Virus record (IMG/VR): IMGVR_UViG_3300027770_000108
Coordinates: 1 to 40,628 of that record
DNA length: 40,628 nt
Source of the DNA: a virus
Strand: one strand, 5' to 3'
Under the pieces are notes generated by a model. That model searched no databases. It had not been told where the DNA came from and saw only the letters and a list, made by a program, of their open reading frames with translations. The translations under genes were made by a program, and so were the position numbers. Shown piece after piece: positions 11,854 to 20,500 of the stretch. Each line of letters opens with the position of its first letter. Within the stretch, counting starts at the first letter, position 1.

Positions 11854-12278
11854 TACATAACCTCCAAGATTTCAATTGGGAATAGTTCATTCTTTATTCT
11901 TACAATTTCAAGATCATCGAATAGATAGCCTTCTAATTCGGGATCTGTTTCGCAATCAATAGCGCAACCTTCGGCGAATAGATCCGCATCATCATCAATA
12001 AACTGTTGTGCCAGATCTACGGAATTAAAGATCTGATTCGTGTAAGTAAATTGCACTTCTTTTGTGTCGTGATACATAACGCCACGTACGCGGTAAATCG
12101 GTAGCGATCCGCCTAATTCTTGGATCGTTGATTCAATCGCGCCGATAGCCCATTCAATAGCATCGGTATCGTTGCCATTGATTAAAAGATCTCGCGCACT
12201 AATTAAGCGGTTGCAGATCTCTTCATCACGTACTAAGACGTTAAGAAGATTCTTAACGTGATTACTATTAGTTTCCAT
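11853..12278 (-). CDS. Hypothetical acidic protein, first gene of the minus cassette (141 aa)
   Basis: Starts METNSNHVKNLLNVLVRDEE at 12278. The first half is helical (ISARDLLINGNDTDAIEWAI), the second has YRVRGVMYHDTKEVQFTYT, then a very acidic stretch (IDDDADLFAEG, CETDPELEGYLFDDLEIV). The frame stays open upstream to 12554, but that extension is encoded by the G+C-rich repeat array and has no protein-like composition, so the ATG at 12278 is preferred although its ribosome site (GAGAGA) is weak. Function unknown. Confidence 0.68.
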   Translation of the reverse strand: METNSNHVKNLLNVLVRDEEICNRLISARDLLINGNDTDAIEWAIGAIESTIQELGGSLPIYRVRGVMYHDTKEVQFTYTNQIFNSVDLAQQFIDDDADLFAEGCAIDCETDPELEGYLFDDLEIVRIKNELFPIEILEVM

Positions 12279-12333
12279 CAGATAGATTCTCTCTTTCGAT
12301 AAAGTGAGGAGGCAGATCCTCTTCACGGGATAA

Positions 12334-12356
12334 CTATACCGTGCCTTACCGTATAG
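12334..12356. promoter_or_regulatory. Palindrome CTATAC...GTATAG near the cassette start
   Basis: CTATAC-CGTGCCTTACC-GTATAG is a 6-bp inverted repeat with near-symmetric TACCGT inside. On the minus strand it contains TATAGT, a possible -10 box about 55 bases before the first cassette ATG, though a good -35 is missing. It may be an operator for the cassette. Confidence 0.4.
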
Positions 12357-12364
12357 GGAAGGGA

Positions 12365-12640
12365 TGCAAGGGGCCAGATTCGGCTCACGTGTCCCAAGCT
12401 CTAAGAGGCTAGGCGGGGCCAGATCCAAGGCCCGAAGGGGTAAAGCGGGGCCAGATTCGAAGGGGCCGAAGGCCCGAAGGATCCAAGGTAAGCAAGGAGG
12501 CCGAAGGGTTGGGGCCGTAATCTCTGGCCCGTAGATCTCTGGCCCGTGGATCAATAGAGCCGTGAAGGGTTAGGCCGTGAGCCGTAAGGCGTGAGGCCTT
12601 GGGGTAATCGCTAGGCCTTGGGGTTATTCGTTAGGCGGGT
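12365..12640. repeat. G+C-rich array of short repeats (GGGGCCAGAT and relatives)
   Basis: GGGGCCAGAT occurs at 12370, 12415 and 12447; its near-complement ATCTCTGGCCCGT occurs twice (12520-12532, 12535-12547); AGGCCTTGGGGT occurs twice, 19 bases apart (12594-12605, 12613-12624); GGCCGAAGG and GCCGTGA recur. Base composition is much richer in G+C than any neighbouring gene. It could be an origin with iterons, or part of a structured leader of the minus transcript. Confidence 0.65.
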
Positions 12641-12841
12641 TTATTAATATGGCTTAGGTAATTGATACAGGGATCCCCGTGCCGATAGGGGAGCCTACCC
12701 CGCGGGAATCCCTAACGGTACGGTACGGGGCAGAATGGAGGCCGTCGGTTACGGTATCGACCACGGTTACGGCGAGCAGACCCCTAGGTGTTAAGTTTAG
12801 TCCGTGTGTATAGTATGTACCCACTACAGATATATTTCCTA

Positions 12842-12859
12842 AAGTGAACCAGATCACTT
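12842..12859. promoter_or_regulatory. CRP/GlxR-like operator site 1
   Basis: AAGTGA-ACCAGA-TCACTT is a perfect 6-bp dyad with the geometry of CRP/GlxR sites (TGTGA-N6-TCACA; here AGTGA-N6-TCACT, 4 of 5 in each half). A second site with the same half-spacing lies 46 bp away. CRP-family regulators of this kind are common in actinobacteria. Confidence 0.5.
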
Positions 12860-12884
12860 ATTAATGTCCTATTTTGTACCGTAT

Positions 12885-12913
12885 TTGTAGTGACGTTAGT
12901 CACATTATATAAA
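12885..12913 (+). promoter_or_regulatory. Late promoter with CRP/GlxR-like site 2 in the spacer
   Basis: TTGTAG, a 17-base spacer and TATAAA (12908-12913) form a plausible sigma-70 promoter reading to the terminase. The spacer holds AGTGA-CGTTAG-TCACA (12889-12904; also GTGAC-GTTA-GTCAC), 9 of 10 positions of the CRP/GlxR consensus. A protein bound there would block the polymerase. On the opposite strand TATAAT at 12904-12909 could be a -10 box reading to the minus cassette, so the site may govern both directions. Confidence 0.5.
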
Positions 12914-12926
12914 TACTTTATACCAT

Positions 12927-13135
12927 AGGCAGGAAATGAGCTTTTTTTCCTGCCTTATATACAGTAGGGGCGGAAAATGTGATAGCCCCGTACAGCCTCG
13001 CTACGTTGGCACTACGCGAGTCCCTAGGACGAGTACCAACTTACCCCTCGCTTCGCTGTGGCTCACTCGGGAGTTTAGCCTACCGTGTCGTGCAAAGCAC
13101 GACTTTTAGTTGGGTGTAGTCTACCTATAACCCAA
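12927..13135 (+). promoter_or_regulatory. Structured leader of the late operon (hairpin chain)
   Basis: Within 210 bases there are: AGGCAGGAAA/TTTCCTGCCT (12927-12955), GGGGC/GCCCC (12967-12989), GTTGGCACT/AGTACCAAC with an inner GTCC/GGAC stem (13005-13040), a terminator-like hairpin (13087-13107), and TTGGGT/ACCCAA (13110-13135). They would all be in the 5' end of the late mRNA if it starts near 12920. This fits an mRNA-level control such as attenuation, or a small RNA. Confidence 0.5.
13087..13107 (+). terminator. Terminator-like hairpin before the terminase gene (attenuator?)
   Basis: GTCGTGC-AAA-GCACGAC followed by TTTT, a perfect 7-bp stem with a T-run on the + strand. Nothing is coded upstream on this strand for more than 5 kb, so it would act on the leader transcript from the promoter at 12885-12913. 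That makes it an attenuator candidate rather than an ordinary end. Confidence 0.55.
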
Positions 13136-13153
13136 TGAGATATCGGAGATCCA

Positions 13154-15013
13154 ATGGCTGAGAACTCAGCAGATATAGCTAAGCGTATTATACTTAGCGC
13201 AGTAGCTGAAGGTATGACCATTGAGCAAGCCTGCCTATCGGCTGGTAAATCCTATAAGACCTATGAGTACTATCGTCGCACAGACAAGATCTTTACCGAC
13301 AAAGTTGATAGAACCCGCCTTGGACTAAAGGACAAATCCTTTGCTACCTCCGATGTCCACGACATCACATTCGCAGAATTTCGCCAACGCTTTCTCAACT
13401 CTAGGACCTTCCCTCATCAGCAGAACCTAGTAGATATGATTGAGGGCATTGAGCCTTCCTGGATGCACCCTTCGATGAAATACGAACAGGGCCTAGCCAA
13501 TAACCGTATCCTTATCAACATCCCGCCAAACCACGCTAAGTCCATCACAATCACGGTGGACTACGTAACCTGGCAGGTAGCTCGTAATCCTAACTTTAGA
13601 GTGCTCATAGTCTCCCAGACTCAGCAACTCGCAGCCGACTTTCTCTACGCCATCAAGCAGCGTTTGACTCACCCTATGTATGAGAACCTTCAAAATGCTT
13701 ATGCTGCTGGCGTAGGGTTTAACTCCAAGTCTGCCTCGTGGCAGGCTACCCGTATTACCTTTGGCGATGAGCTTCGTGAATCTAGCGAAAAAGATCCTAA
13801 CATCGAGGCCGTGGGAATCGGGGGTCAAATCTACGGCAAACGTGCCGATATGATTATCGTAGACGATGCGGTAACTCTCAAGAACGCCAATGAGTTTGAA
13901 CGCCAGATTAAGTGGCTGACACAAGACGTACGTTCTCGTCTTAACCCTACTGGCAAGTTGATTATCATTGGTACCCGCGTTGCTGCAGTTGACCTATATC
14001 GTGAACTGCGTAACCCAGATAGATACCCTGGTGGTCTAGTCCCTTGGAAGTACCTGGCTATGCCAGCCTTACTTGAAACAGATGAAGACCCTGACAAATG
14101 GGTTACCTTATGGCCTGCATCAGATGCCGCCTTTGATGGACAGCTAGAATCAGATTTGAACGAGGACGGACTATACCCACGTTGGAATGGTCGTAACCTC
14201 TATAACGAACGTCAAGCAATGGATGCATCCACTTGGGCATTGGTTTACCAACAACAAGATATCTCAGATGATGCCATCTTTGACCCAGCCTGTGTAAGAG
14301 GTTCTATTGATGGTATGCGCAAGGCAGGTCGCTTGGTTCCTGGTCATCCAGGTCATCCACGTGATGTCAACGGCTTTTCTTTTATTTGTGGTCTTGATCC
14401 CGCTATGGTTGGTGATACAGCCGCCATTTGTTACGCTATTGATAGGGTTACACATAAACGCTGGATTGTTGATGCTATCAAGATTACTAGGCCAACGCCT
14501 GCTGCAATCCGTCAACTAATCTTTGACTGGACTTCCCTCTATAGTCCTAGTGAATGGATTGTGGAGAAGAACGCATTTCAATCTTTCTTAACTCAGGATG
14601 AAGGTATCCGTGCAAACTTGGCCTCTAGAGGAGTGCTACTGCGGGAACACCATACTGGCAATAACAAATGGGACTCAGGATTTGGCGTTGCATCAATGTC
14701 AACTTTGTTCGGCACCAAGCAACACGACGGAAAGCACCACCGCGATAACCTTATTCACTTACCTTCAGATCAAACTGAAAACGTTAAGGCGCTCATCGAG
14801 CAATTGATTACGTGGTCCCCAACGACCAAGGGTAAGACCGATATGGTAATGGCTCTGTGGTTCTGTGAGATTAGAGCACGTGAGATGCTTAACCAAGGTA
14901 TCCACGCAACACATCATATGAAAAACCCTTTCCTGTCTCGTTATGAACAGGGTAAGCGAATGGTCGTCAATATAGATGAACTACTCGCAGAAAAAGATCG
15001 TACATTTATCTAA
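13154..15013 (+). CDS. terL: Terminase large subunit
   Basis: The 619-residue packaging motor has an ATPase domain with Walker A PPNHAKS (124-130), Walker B MIIVDD (233-238) and coupling motif IIGTR (271-275). The RNase H-like nuclease domain has acidic residues GLDP (Asp415), VEKN (Glu471) and KTDM (Asp563). It cuts and pumps DNA into the procapsid through the portal encoded next. The first about 60 residues look like a helix-turn-helix (MTIEQACLSAGKSYKTYEYY), reminiscent of small terminase subunits, and no separate small subunit gene was found. CGGAGA lies 6-7 bases before the ATG. Confidence 0.92.
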   Translation: MAENSADIAKRIILSAVAEGMTIEQACLSAGKSYKTYEYYRRTDKIFTDKVDRTRLGLKDKSFATSDVHDITFAEFRQRFLNSRTFPHQQNLVDMIEGIEPSWMHPSMKYEQGLANNRILINIPPNHAKSITITVDYVTWQVARNPNFRVLIVSQTQQLAADFLYAIKQRLTHPMYENLQNAYAAGVGFNSKSASWQATRITFGDELRESSEKDPNIEAVGIGGQIYGKRADMIIVDDAVTLKNANEFERQIKWLTQDVRSRLNPTGKLIIIGTRVAAVDLYRELRNPDRYPGGLVPWKYLAMPALLETDEDPDKWVTLWPASDAAFDGQLESDLNEDGLYPRWNGRNLYNERQAMDASTWALVYQQQDISDDAIFDPACVRGSIDGMRKAGRLVPGHPGHPRDVNGFSFICGLDPAMVGDTAAICYAIDRVTHKRWIVDAIKITRPTPAAIRQLIFDWTSLYSPSEWIVEKNAFQSFLTQDEGIRANLASRGVLLREHHTGNNKWDSGFGVASMSTLFGTKQHDGKHHRDNLIHLPSDQTENVKALIEQLITWSPTTKGKTDMVMALWFCEIRAREMLNQGIHATHHMKNPFLSRYEQGKRMVVNIDELLAEKDRTFI

Positions 15014-15022
15014 GGAGAAATC

Positions 15023-16780
15023 TTGTTATCAACTAAAGAGGTTGCAGCGAAAGTAGCACGGCTACAAACACGCTACGCAGCACGTGACCAGAGAATGCGT
15101 GACGTGCTCTCTGTGCGTCAAGGTGATATCTCCAAGGTATACCCTGCAATGTTTTCTGAAGAATACCCAAAACCTTTAGTTGCAAACTTCGTAGATGTCG
15201 CAGCACGTGACTTAGCAGAGGTAATGTCTCCTCTACCATCGTTTAACTGCGCTGCTACCAATATGGTTTCAGACTCAGCACGTAAAGCTGCAGATACACG
15301 TACTCGTATCGCTAACTACTTTGTCTCTTCCTCTGACTTACAGATTCAAATGTACACAGGTGCTGACTGGTTTAACACCTACGGTATGCTTCCAGCAATT
15401 GTTGAGATGGACTATGAAACCAATAATCCGAGAATACGTCTGCTTAATCCTTTTGGTACTTATCCTGAAATTGATAGATTTGGCCGTACCCTCTCAATCT
15501 CGCAGATAATTGCAACAGATGCTGAATCACTTGCAATGCAGTACCCAGAGTTCTATGACCAGATTATGCCACGTAACGTCTATGCACCTGGCTCACCTTA
15601 TGTATCTTTAGTTCGCTACCACGACAAAGATCAGGACTTAATCTTTATCCCAGAGCGCAAGAACCTAGTTCTATCTAATACACCTAACCCAGTAGGCAAG
15701 TGCCTAGCAGGTGTAGCTATGCGCTCATCTATTGATGGCGAAGCTCGTGGACAGTTTGATGATGTTCTATCAGTTCAACTTGCCCGTGCTCGCTTTGCAG
15801 TATTGCAAATCCAAGCAGCAGAAAAATCTATCCAAGCACCTATTGCTATTCCACAAGACGTGCAAGAACTTGCATTGGGTCCTGATGCGATTATGCGTTC
15901 TGCTAATCCACAAGGTATTCGTCGTGTTCCACTAGAACTTCCTAATGGTGTATTCACCGAATCAGGTGTTCTAGAACGCGAACTACGTACAGGTGCTCGT
16001 TATCCTGAGACTCGTTCAGGAAACATTGATGCATCTATCGTTACAGGCCGTGGTGTACAGGCACTACAAGCTGGTTTTGATACACAAATTAAAGCAGCAC
16101 AAGCACAATTTGCTCGTTTGTTTATGGATCTTGTATCTATGTGTTTTGAAGTAGATGAAAAAATCTTTGGTAATATGACTAAAGAAATCAAGGGCGTTGA
16201 CGACGGTACTCCATTTAATATGAAGTACATCCCATCACGACAAATTGCAGGTAACTACGGCGTAGATGTCCGTTACGGCATTATGTCTGGTATGGACCCA
16301 AACCGCGCCATCATTGCATTACTACAAATGCGTAGCGACAAGCTCGTATCTCGTGACTATGTACGTCGCGAGATTCCAATGGAGCTCAATGTTACGCAGG
16401 AGGAACAACGTGTTGACATTGAAGAGATGCGCGATTCTTTGCGTGTTGCTGTTGCTCAGTACGCTCAGGCAATACCAGCCCTTGCAGCGCAAGGCCAAGA
16501 CCCTAGCCAAATCATTTCCCGTATTGCAGAAGTTATCCAAGGCCGCCAAAAGGGTCTTCAGTTAGAAACAGTTATTGAAAAAGCATTTGCACCTAAAGAA
16601 CAACCAGCAGCTCCAGATATGGCAATGATGCCAGGAGCACCAGGAACTCCAGCAGCAGGTGCGGCCCCCGTACCTGCCTCGCAGCCAACTCCAGAACAAG
16701 GCGGAGCGGCCCCTGCTGCTGGTCCAGAACAACGTCCAGATATAGCAACCCTGCTAGCTTCTATAAGCGGCGCAGCATAA
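15023..16780 (+). CDS. Portal protein
   Basis: This 585-residue protein follows the terminase by 9 bases, starts at TTG (AAGGAG upstream) and has the composition of podovirus-type portal proteins. There is a helical N-terminus (MLSTKEVAAKVARLQTRY), a long central region with LLNPFGTYPEID and ILVRYHDKD-like strands, and the helix with QALQAGFDTQIKAAQAQFAR. It ends in an Ala/Pro/Gln-rich tail from about residue 530. It forms the dodecameric ring for DNA entry. The call rests on position, size and weak sequence similarity. Confidence 0.8.
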   Translation: MLSTKEVAAKVARLQTRYAARDQRMRDVLSVRQGDISKVYPAMFSEEYPKPLVANFVDVAARDLAEVMSPLPSFNCAATNMVSDSARKAADTRTRIANYFVSSSDLQIQMYTGADWFNTYGMLPAIVEMDYETNNPRIRLLNPFGTYPEIDRFGRTLSISQIIATDAESLAMQYPEFYDQIMPRNVYAPGSPYVSLVRYHDKDQDLIFIPERKNLVLSNTPNPVGKCLAGVAMRSSIDGEARGQFDDVLSVQLARARFAVLQIQAAEKSIQAPIAIPQDVQELALGPDAIMRSANPQGIRRVPLELPNGVFTESGVLERELRTGARYPETRSGNIDASIVTGRGVQALQAGFDTQIKAAQAQFARLFMDLVSMCFEVDEKIFGNMTKEIKGVDDGTPFNMKYIPSRQIAGNYGVDVRYGIMSGMDPNRAIIALLQMRSDKLVSRDYVRREIPMELNVTQEEQRVDIEEMRDSLRVAVAQYAQAIPALAAQGQDPSQIISRIAEVIQGRQKGLQLETVIEKAFAPKEQPAAPDMAMMPGAPGTPAAGAAPVPASQPTPEQGGAAPAAGPEQRPDIATLLASISGAA

Positions 16781-16796
16781 CTGAGGGAGGTGTAAA

Positions 16797-16937
16797 ATGA
16801 ACAAAGGATCACGTGCAGCAGCACCAATGTCAAAGCCAGTTGAAGGCAAGAAAGATACCTCTAAGCCAGCAGGCGGCCAGGTATACTTCGGAACAACTCC
16901 AGCAGGTCGCAAAGGCTCAGCAGTAAAGAAGGGCTAA
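16797..16937 (+). CDS. Small basic protein (46 aa)
   Basis: Starts MNKGSRAAAPMSKPVEGKKD and is rich in Lys, Ala, Gly and Ser; probably disordered. GGGAGG lies 5 bases before the ATG. It sits between the portal and internal protein genes, so a minor virion component is likely but unproven. Confidence 0.6.
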   Translation: MNKGSRAAAPMSKPVEGKKDTSKPAGGQVYFGTTPAGRKGSAVKKG

Positions 16938-16966
16938 GTAAATTTCAATTAACGGAGGTACTGGGC

Positions 16967-17188
16967 GTGGATAATAATAACAAAGTTCCACGCTCAGTAC
17001 ACTTCGCAGATTTTTTAGTTATATTCGCAGGTTTATTGCATAACATTCTTAGCGCAATCCAAGCATTCACAGAAGAGTTAATGGAAGTAGCTGTTTACAA
17101 CGCTAACCGAAACTCAGAAGTAAGCAAAGTGTGGGAACAATTTTCAAACGATTTAGAAAAGATAGAGGAGGATACCGATGGTAGATAG
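16967..17188 (+). CDS. Hypothetical protein (73 aa)
   Basis: The GTG start has GGAGGT about 10 bases upstream. Sequence: FADFLVIFAGLLHNILSAIQ, a long apolar/amphipathic helix, then an acidic helix (WEQFSNDLEKIEED). It overlaps the next gene by 11 bases. Possibly a membrane-interacting or ejected virion protein; no family recognised. Confidence 0.6.
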   Translation: MDNNNKVPRSVHFADFLVIFAGLLHNILSAIQAFTEELMEVAVYNANRNSEVSKVWEQFSNDLEKIEEDTDGR

Positions 17189-17540
17189 CCCATTACAAAT
17201 TGGCGGTCCTGGAAAATTCTCCGTACGTGAAGATTTGCCACCGTCACAGAATTACGGTGACCGTAAGGCAATGGCTGAAGATATCGCAGGTGCTTCCACT
17301 TCTCCTAAGCCATCTGTAAAACCAACACCTGTTGCAGAAGTTGCTGGTGCTGTAAAGCAAGATCCTCTAGTAGGAATGTTTGCACCAACTCAACGAAAAG
17401 ATGAAGATATTATGACCATCGCTGGTCCACCAAAACCAGCAGAAGGTAAGTTGTCAGATACCCTTGCAACCTTACTGCCATATGATACAACTGGAGAAAT
17501 TACTGTTCTCTACCAGATGGCTTTATCTAGAGGTCAGTAG
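17178..17540 (+). CDS. Hypothetical Pro/Ala-rich protein (120 aa)
   Basis: Starts MVDSPLQIGGPGKFSVRED. It has a disordered, Pro/Lys-rich middle (STSPKPSVKPTPVAEV) and a short helix at the end (EITVLYQMALSRGQ). Its stop overlaps the start of the giant internal protein (TAGTG), so the two are probably made together. Function unknown; possibly an internal virion protein. Confidence 0.55.
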   Translation: MVDSPLQIGGPGKFSVREDLPPSQNYGDRKAMAEDIAGASTSPKPSVKPTPVAEVAGAVKQDPLVGMFAPTQRKDEDIMTIAGPPKPAEGKLSDTLATLLPYDTTGEITVLYQMALSRGQ

Positions 17541-20500
17541 TGGGTTCAACTTCCAACAACATTAAAGCTATCGCTTCTCAAGCTGGCTTAACCGCAGCGC
17601 AACAAGAACAGATCAATGGCTACATCAAGGCTGTAGACTCGCACCAGAAGTTAACATCTCTTCCATCTGACGTTGCAAAACTAGAGTATTCAAAGCTAAC
17701 TCCAGAGCAACAGAAGTCTTTGAAGGATAACTTTGGTAACGTTGAGCAAAAGCGTGGATGGCTAGGAACAGCACTTCACTACACAGTAGAGCCAGCATTT
17801 AATATCATTGCCGCTCCTGTTAAATTAGCCTTCAAAGGTGTTCAAGAACTTTCGGATTTAACTACACGTGCCTACCGAACAGCAGCAATTGCTGTTGACC
17901 AAAAGGTTGATATCGGTAAAGCGTGGACAACAGCCAATGATAAGGGCGATAAAGTCTTTAGTCCATCACGTATGGCAGAGGCAACACGTATCTTTGGTTC
18001 ACAGTATATGTCTGTAGCACAAAAGGTTGCAGAAGGTATGACTCTAGACCAAATTGTTGCAACTGGAACTGAAGAAGAAAAACAGATTGCTGCTAAAGCT
18101 GCACAAAAGAAAGATCCACTCTTTCAAGATGCACTAGATGCAGCTAACGCTGCTAAGTATTCTCCAGGTAGATTTATTGCCAACGCCATCCTTCCGCAAA
18201 AGTGGGAAGGATCAGGTGCTGCATACAAGGCTATCTCTGGTCTTGGTGATGCAGCATTTCGTGTATTTCTAGACCCAACATTAGCACTTGGTAAAGCCAA
18301 AAAAGCATATGATGTTGGAAAGTACGCGCTAGATAACATCGTTGGTGATGCTGGAAATGTTCAAAAAGCATTTCAAGTTGGAAGCGTACAAAGATTTGAC
18401 CAAGCTTATGTTGGAGCATTGAAGAATTACTCAATTGCTCGCAAAGCGGTTAAAGAAGGTGGCGTAGACCCAAAGGATTTAGTGCAAGCAGGCATTGAAC
18501 TCAAGCGTATTGCTCCTGAGTTTGGCGATGATGTAATTGAGGCTATGCTTAAAGAAGGCGTAGTTGAAGCTGGCACTATGAAGGGCTTTCTTGCTGGCAG
18601 TGAAGAAGCATTACGTACGCTTAAAGGTCAAGCAGGCCGTCAAGTTCAATTGCTTCCACGTATGGACCTTGCACGTCAGACTCGTATTGCAGCAGTTACT
18701 ACTGGCAATAAACTTTTACGCTTTGACCAAGCAGGCAAGCGTGTTAGTCGTGAAGTCTTTACTGACCAGACAACTATTGGTGGCATTGAAGCACAACTGG
18801 TTAGCAAAGCAAAGTTTATTGATACACGCACAGGCGAAGCAGCAACTGCTAACACTCCAAAAGAGTTCTTAAAGCAAACTGAAAAGAATCTCATTAGCGA
18901 GATTGAACGTAAGACTGCCAAGATTCGTGCAGATGGTGCATTCCGTATGCCATTGGATTACGTCCAAGATCGCATTGACCGCTTTGCATCTAAGTTTACA
19001 AAAGTTCCGTTTTTCCGTGATAATTTCTTTGACCCTAACGCAGTAGATTCTGCTGAGAAGGTCTATCAGTTAGCACGTCTTGCTAATACTCGTTACAACT
19101 CACGTCTATTTGCAGAGGCATTTAAGGCTGGAGATGAAGCACAGAAGCGTCAGATTATGATGGGTGTCTTCAATACAGTAGCTGAGATTCGTGGGTTAAA
19201 CAAAGTCCCTGGTGGCAAAAACATTCTTGACGATTTGGCTAACTCTTCTCGTGAGCAATTGTTTGCTCCACGTATTTTAGTACGTGATGCTAAGGGTAAG
19301 CCAGTACTTAATGATGATGGAACCTACCGTTATTTTGAGCCATCTAATTTTAATGACCAGCAATTTGCTATCTTTGATTTTCAACTAGCGTCAGGTATGA
19401 CCGTTCCTAAGATTACAGATCTTGACGGAGTTGTTGACCGCTATCAAATAGCAAGCAAAATAATGATTGCATCTCATTCTAAATGGGCTGAAAACATTAC
19501 GTCTGCTTGGTCATTCTTAACTCTTGCTGGTCCTCGCTTTGCTGTGCGTAACTCTATTGAAGATTTAATGGTTCACCTTGCGGTGGGCGATGGTGCTTGG
19601 GGTCTTGTCGCAAGCAAGCGTCTATCAACCAAGTTACGTACTGCTCAAGGTGGCGAAACTCTAGGTGTTATCAATAAACTTATTAAGCGTTCAGACCGTA
19701 AACTATATGCAGCTAAACTTGCAGAAGCAAAAACTGTACAAGATGCTCGCAAGGTTATGGCAGATGCTATTATGGCTGATAAGTACCTTGGTAAACTTGA
19801 CCCACAAGCACGTGAGATCATTGCTGAGATGGCAGAGTTTGGAACTATTGACGAACTACTTGCAGGTGTTGCCGAAGGTGGTAAGAAGGGCATCACTGGT
19901 GCTGACCACTGGACAGATGCTCTTCGTACTGTAGATAAGTACGGCACATCTCGTGAATATAAGATTGATGGTGTTACATACGCTAAGGATAGCGGTGGAA
20001 ACTACCGTGAGTATTCTCCAATTACAGCAGAAGGTAAGATCGCTTGGGTAACAAGCATTGCTGCTATTGGAAATGACCCACTTGGCTCTATTGCTCTTCG
20101 CTATATGTCAGATAGTCCAGAGTCTAAAGAGTTTGCTATACGACAGATTATTAAGTTTATTGATTCTCCAGAATATGCAGCACAAAAGGCTCGCTACCAA
20201 TTATATCGTCCAGGTAATAATGCTGACGTAAAGGTACACGCTGAGAATGTCTATGCAGCAACCCGTAACCTATTTGTAAATAGCCAGAATAAGGTAAATC
20301 AGAAGCTATTGAATCAAGTTACAATTCGTACGCCTGAAGGTGGAATTAAGATTAATACCCGCGACTTAGGTATTGATGATTTGCCAAAGCTGGCAGAAGA
20401 TGCACCACAGTTTATCTCTGGTCCAAGCATTATGCCTATCGCAGATGGTAACCCTGCTGGAAAGATTGTAGGAAAGCACTGGGATTGGGTTGGCGAAATG

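Larger units (their letters stand above)
12279..13153. other. Long non-coding control region between minus cassette and late operon
   Basis: This is the only gap above 300 bases. From left to right it contains: a palindrome with a possible minus promoter (12334-12356), a G+C-rich repeat array (12365-12640), a stretch with further TACCGT/ACGGTA words and small dyads but no convincing gene (12641-12841), two CRP-like operator sites and a promoter pair (12842-12913), and a chain of hairpins up to the terminase gene (12927-13135). It could also be the replication origin; no direct proof. Confidence 0.7.

Noticed and set aside
12279-12554. N-terminal extension of the first cassette protein through the G+C-rich array
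   Set aside because: The extension has Pro/Leu/Gly composition dictated by repeats, and protein-like sequence starts only at METNSNH (12278).
12654-12857. 67-codon minus frame in the control region
   Set aside because: No ribosome site, covers dyads and repeats, composition not like the other proteins.
13005-13040. tRNA-like fold in the late leader
   Set aside because: A single long hairpin with one inner stem; no cloverleaf arms or anticodon loop could be drawn.
13493-13924. 143-codon minus frame within the terminase
   Set aside because: Antisense of conserved ATPase motifs; not supported by start signals.
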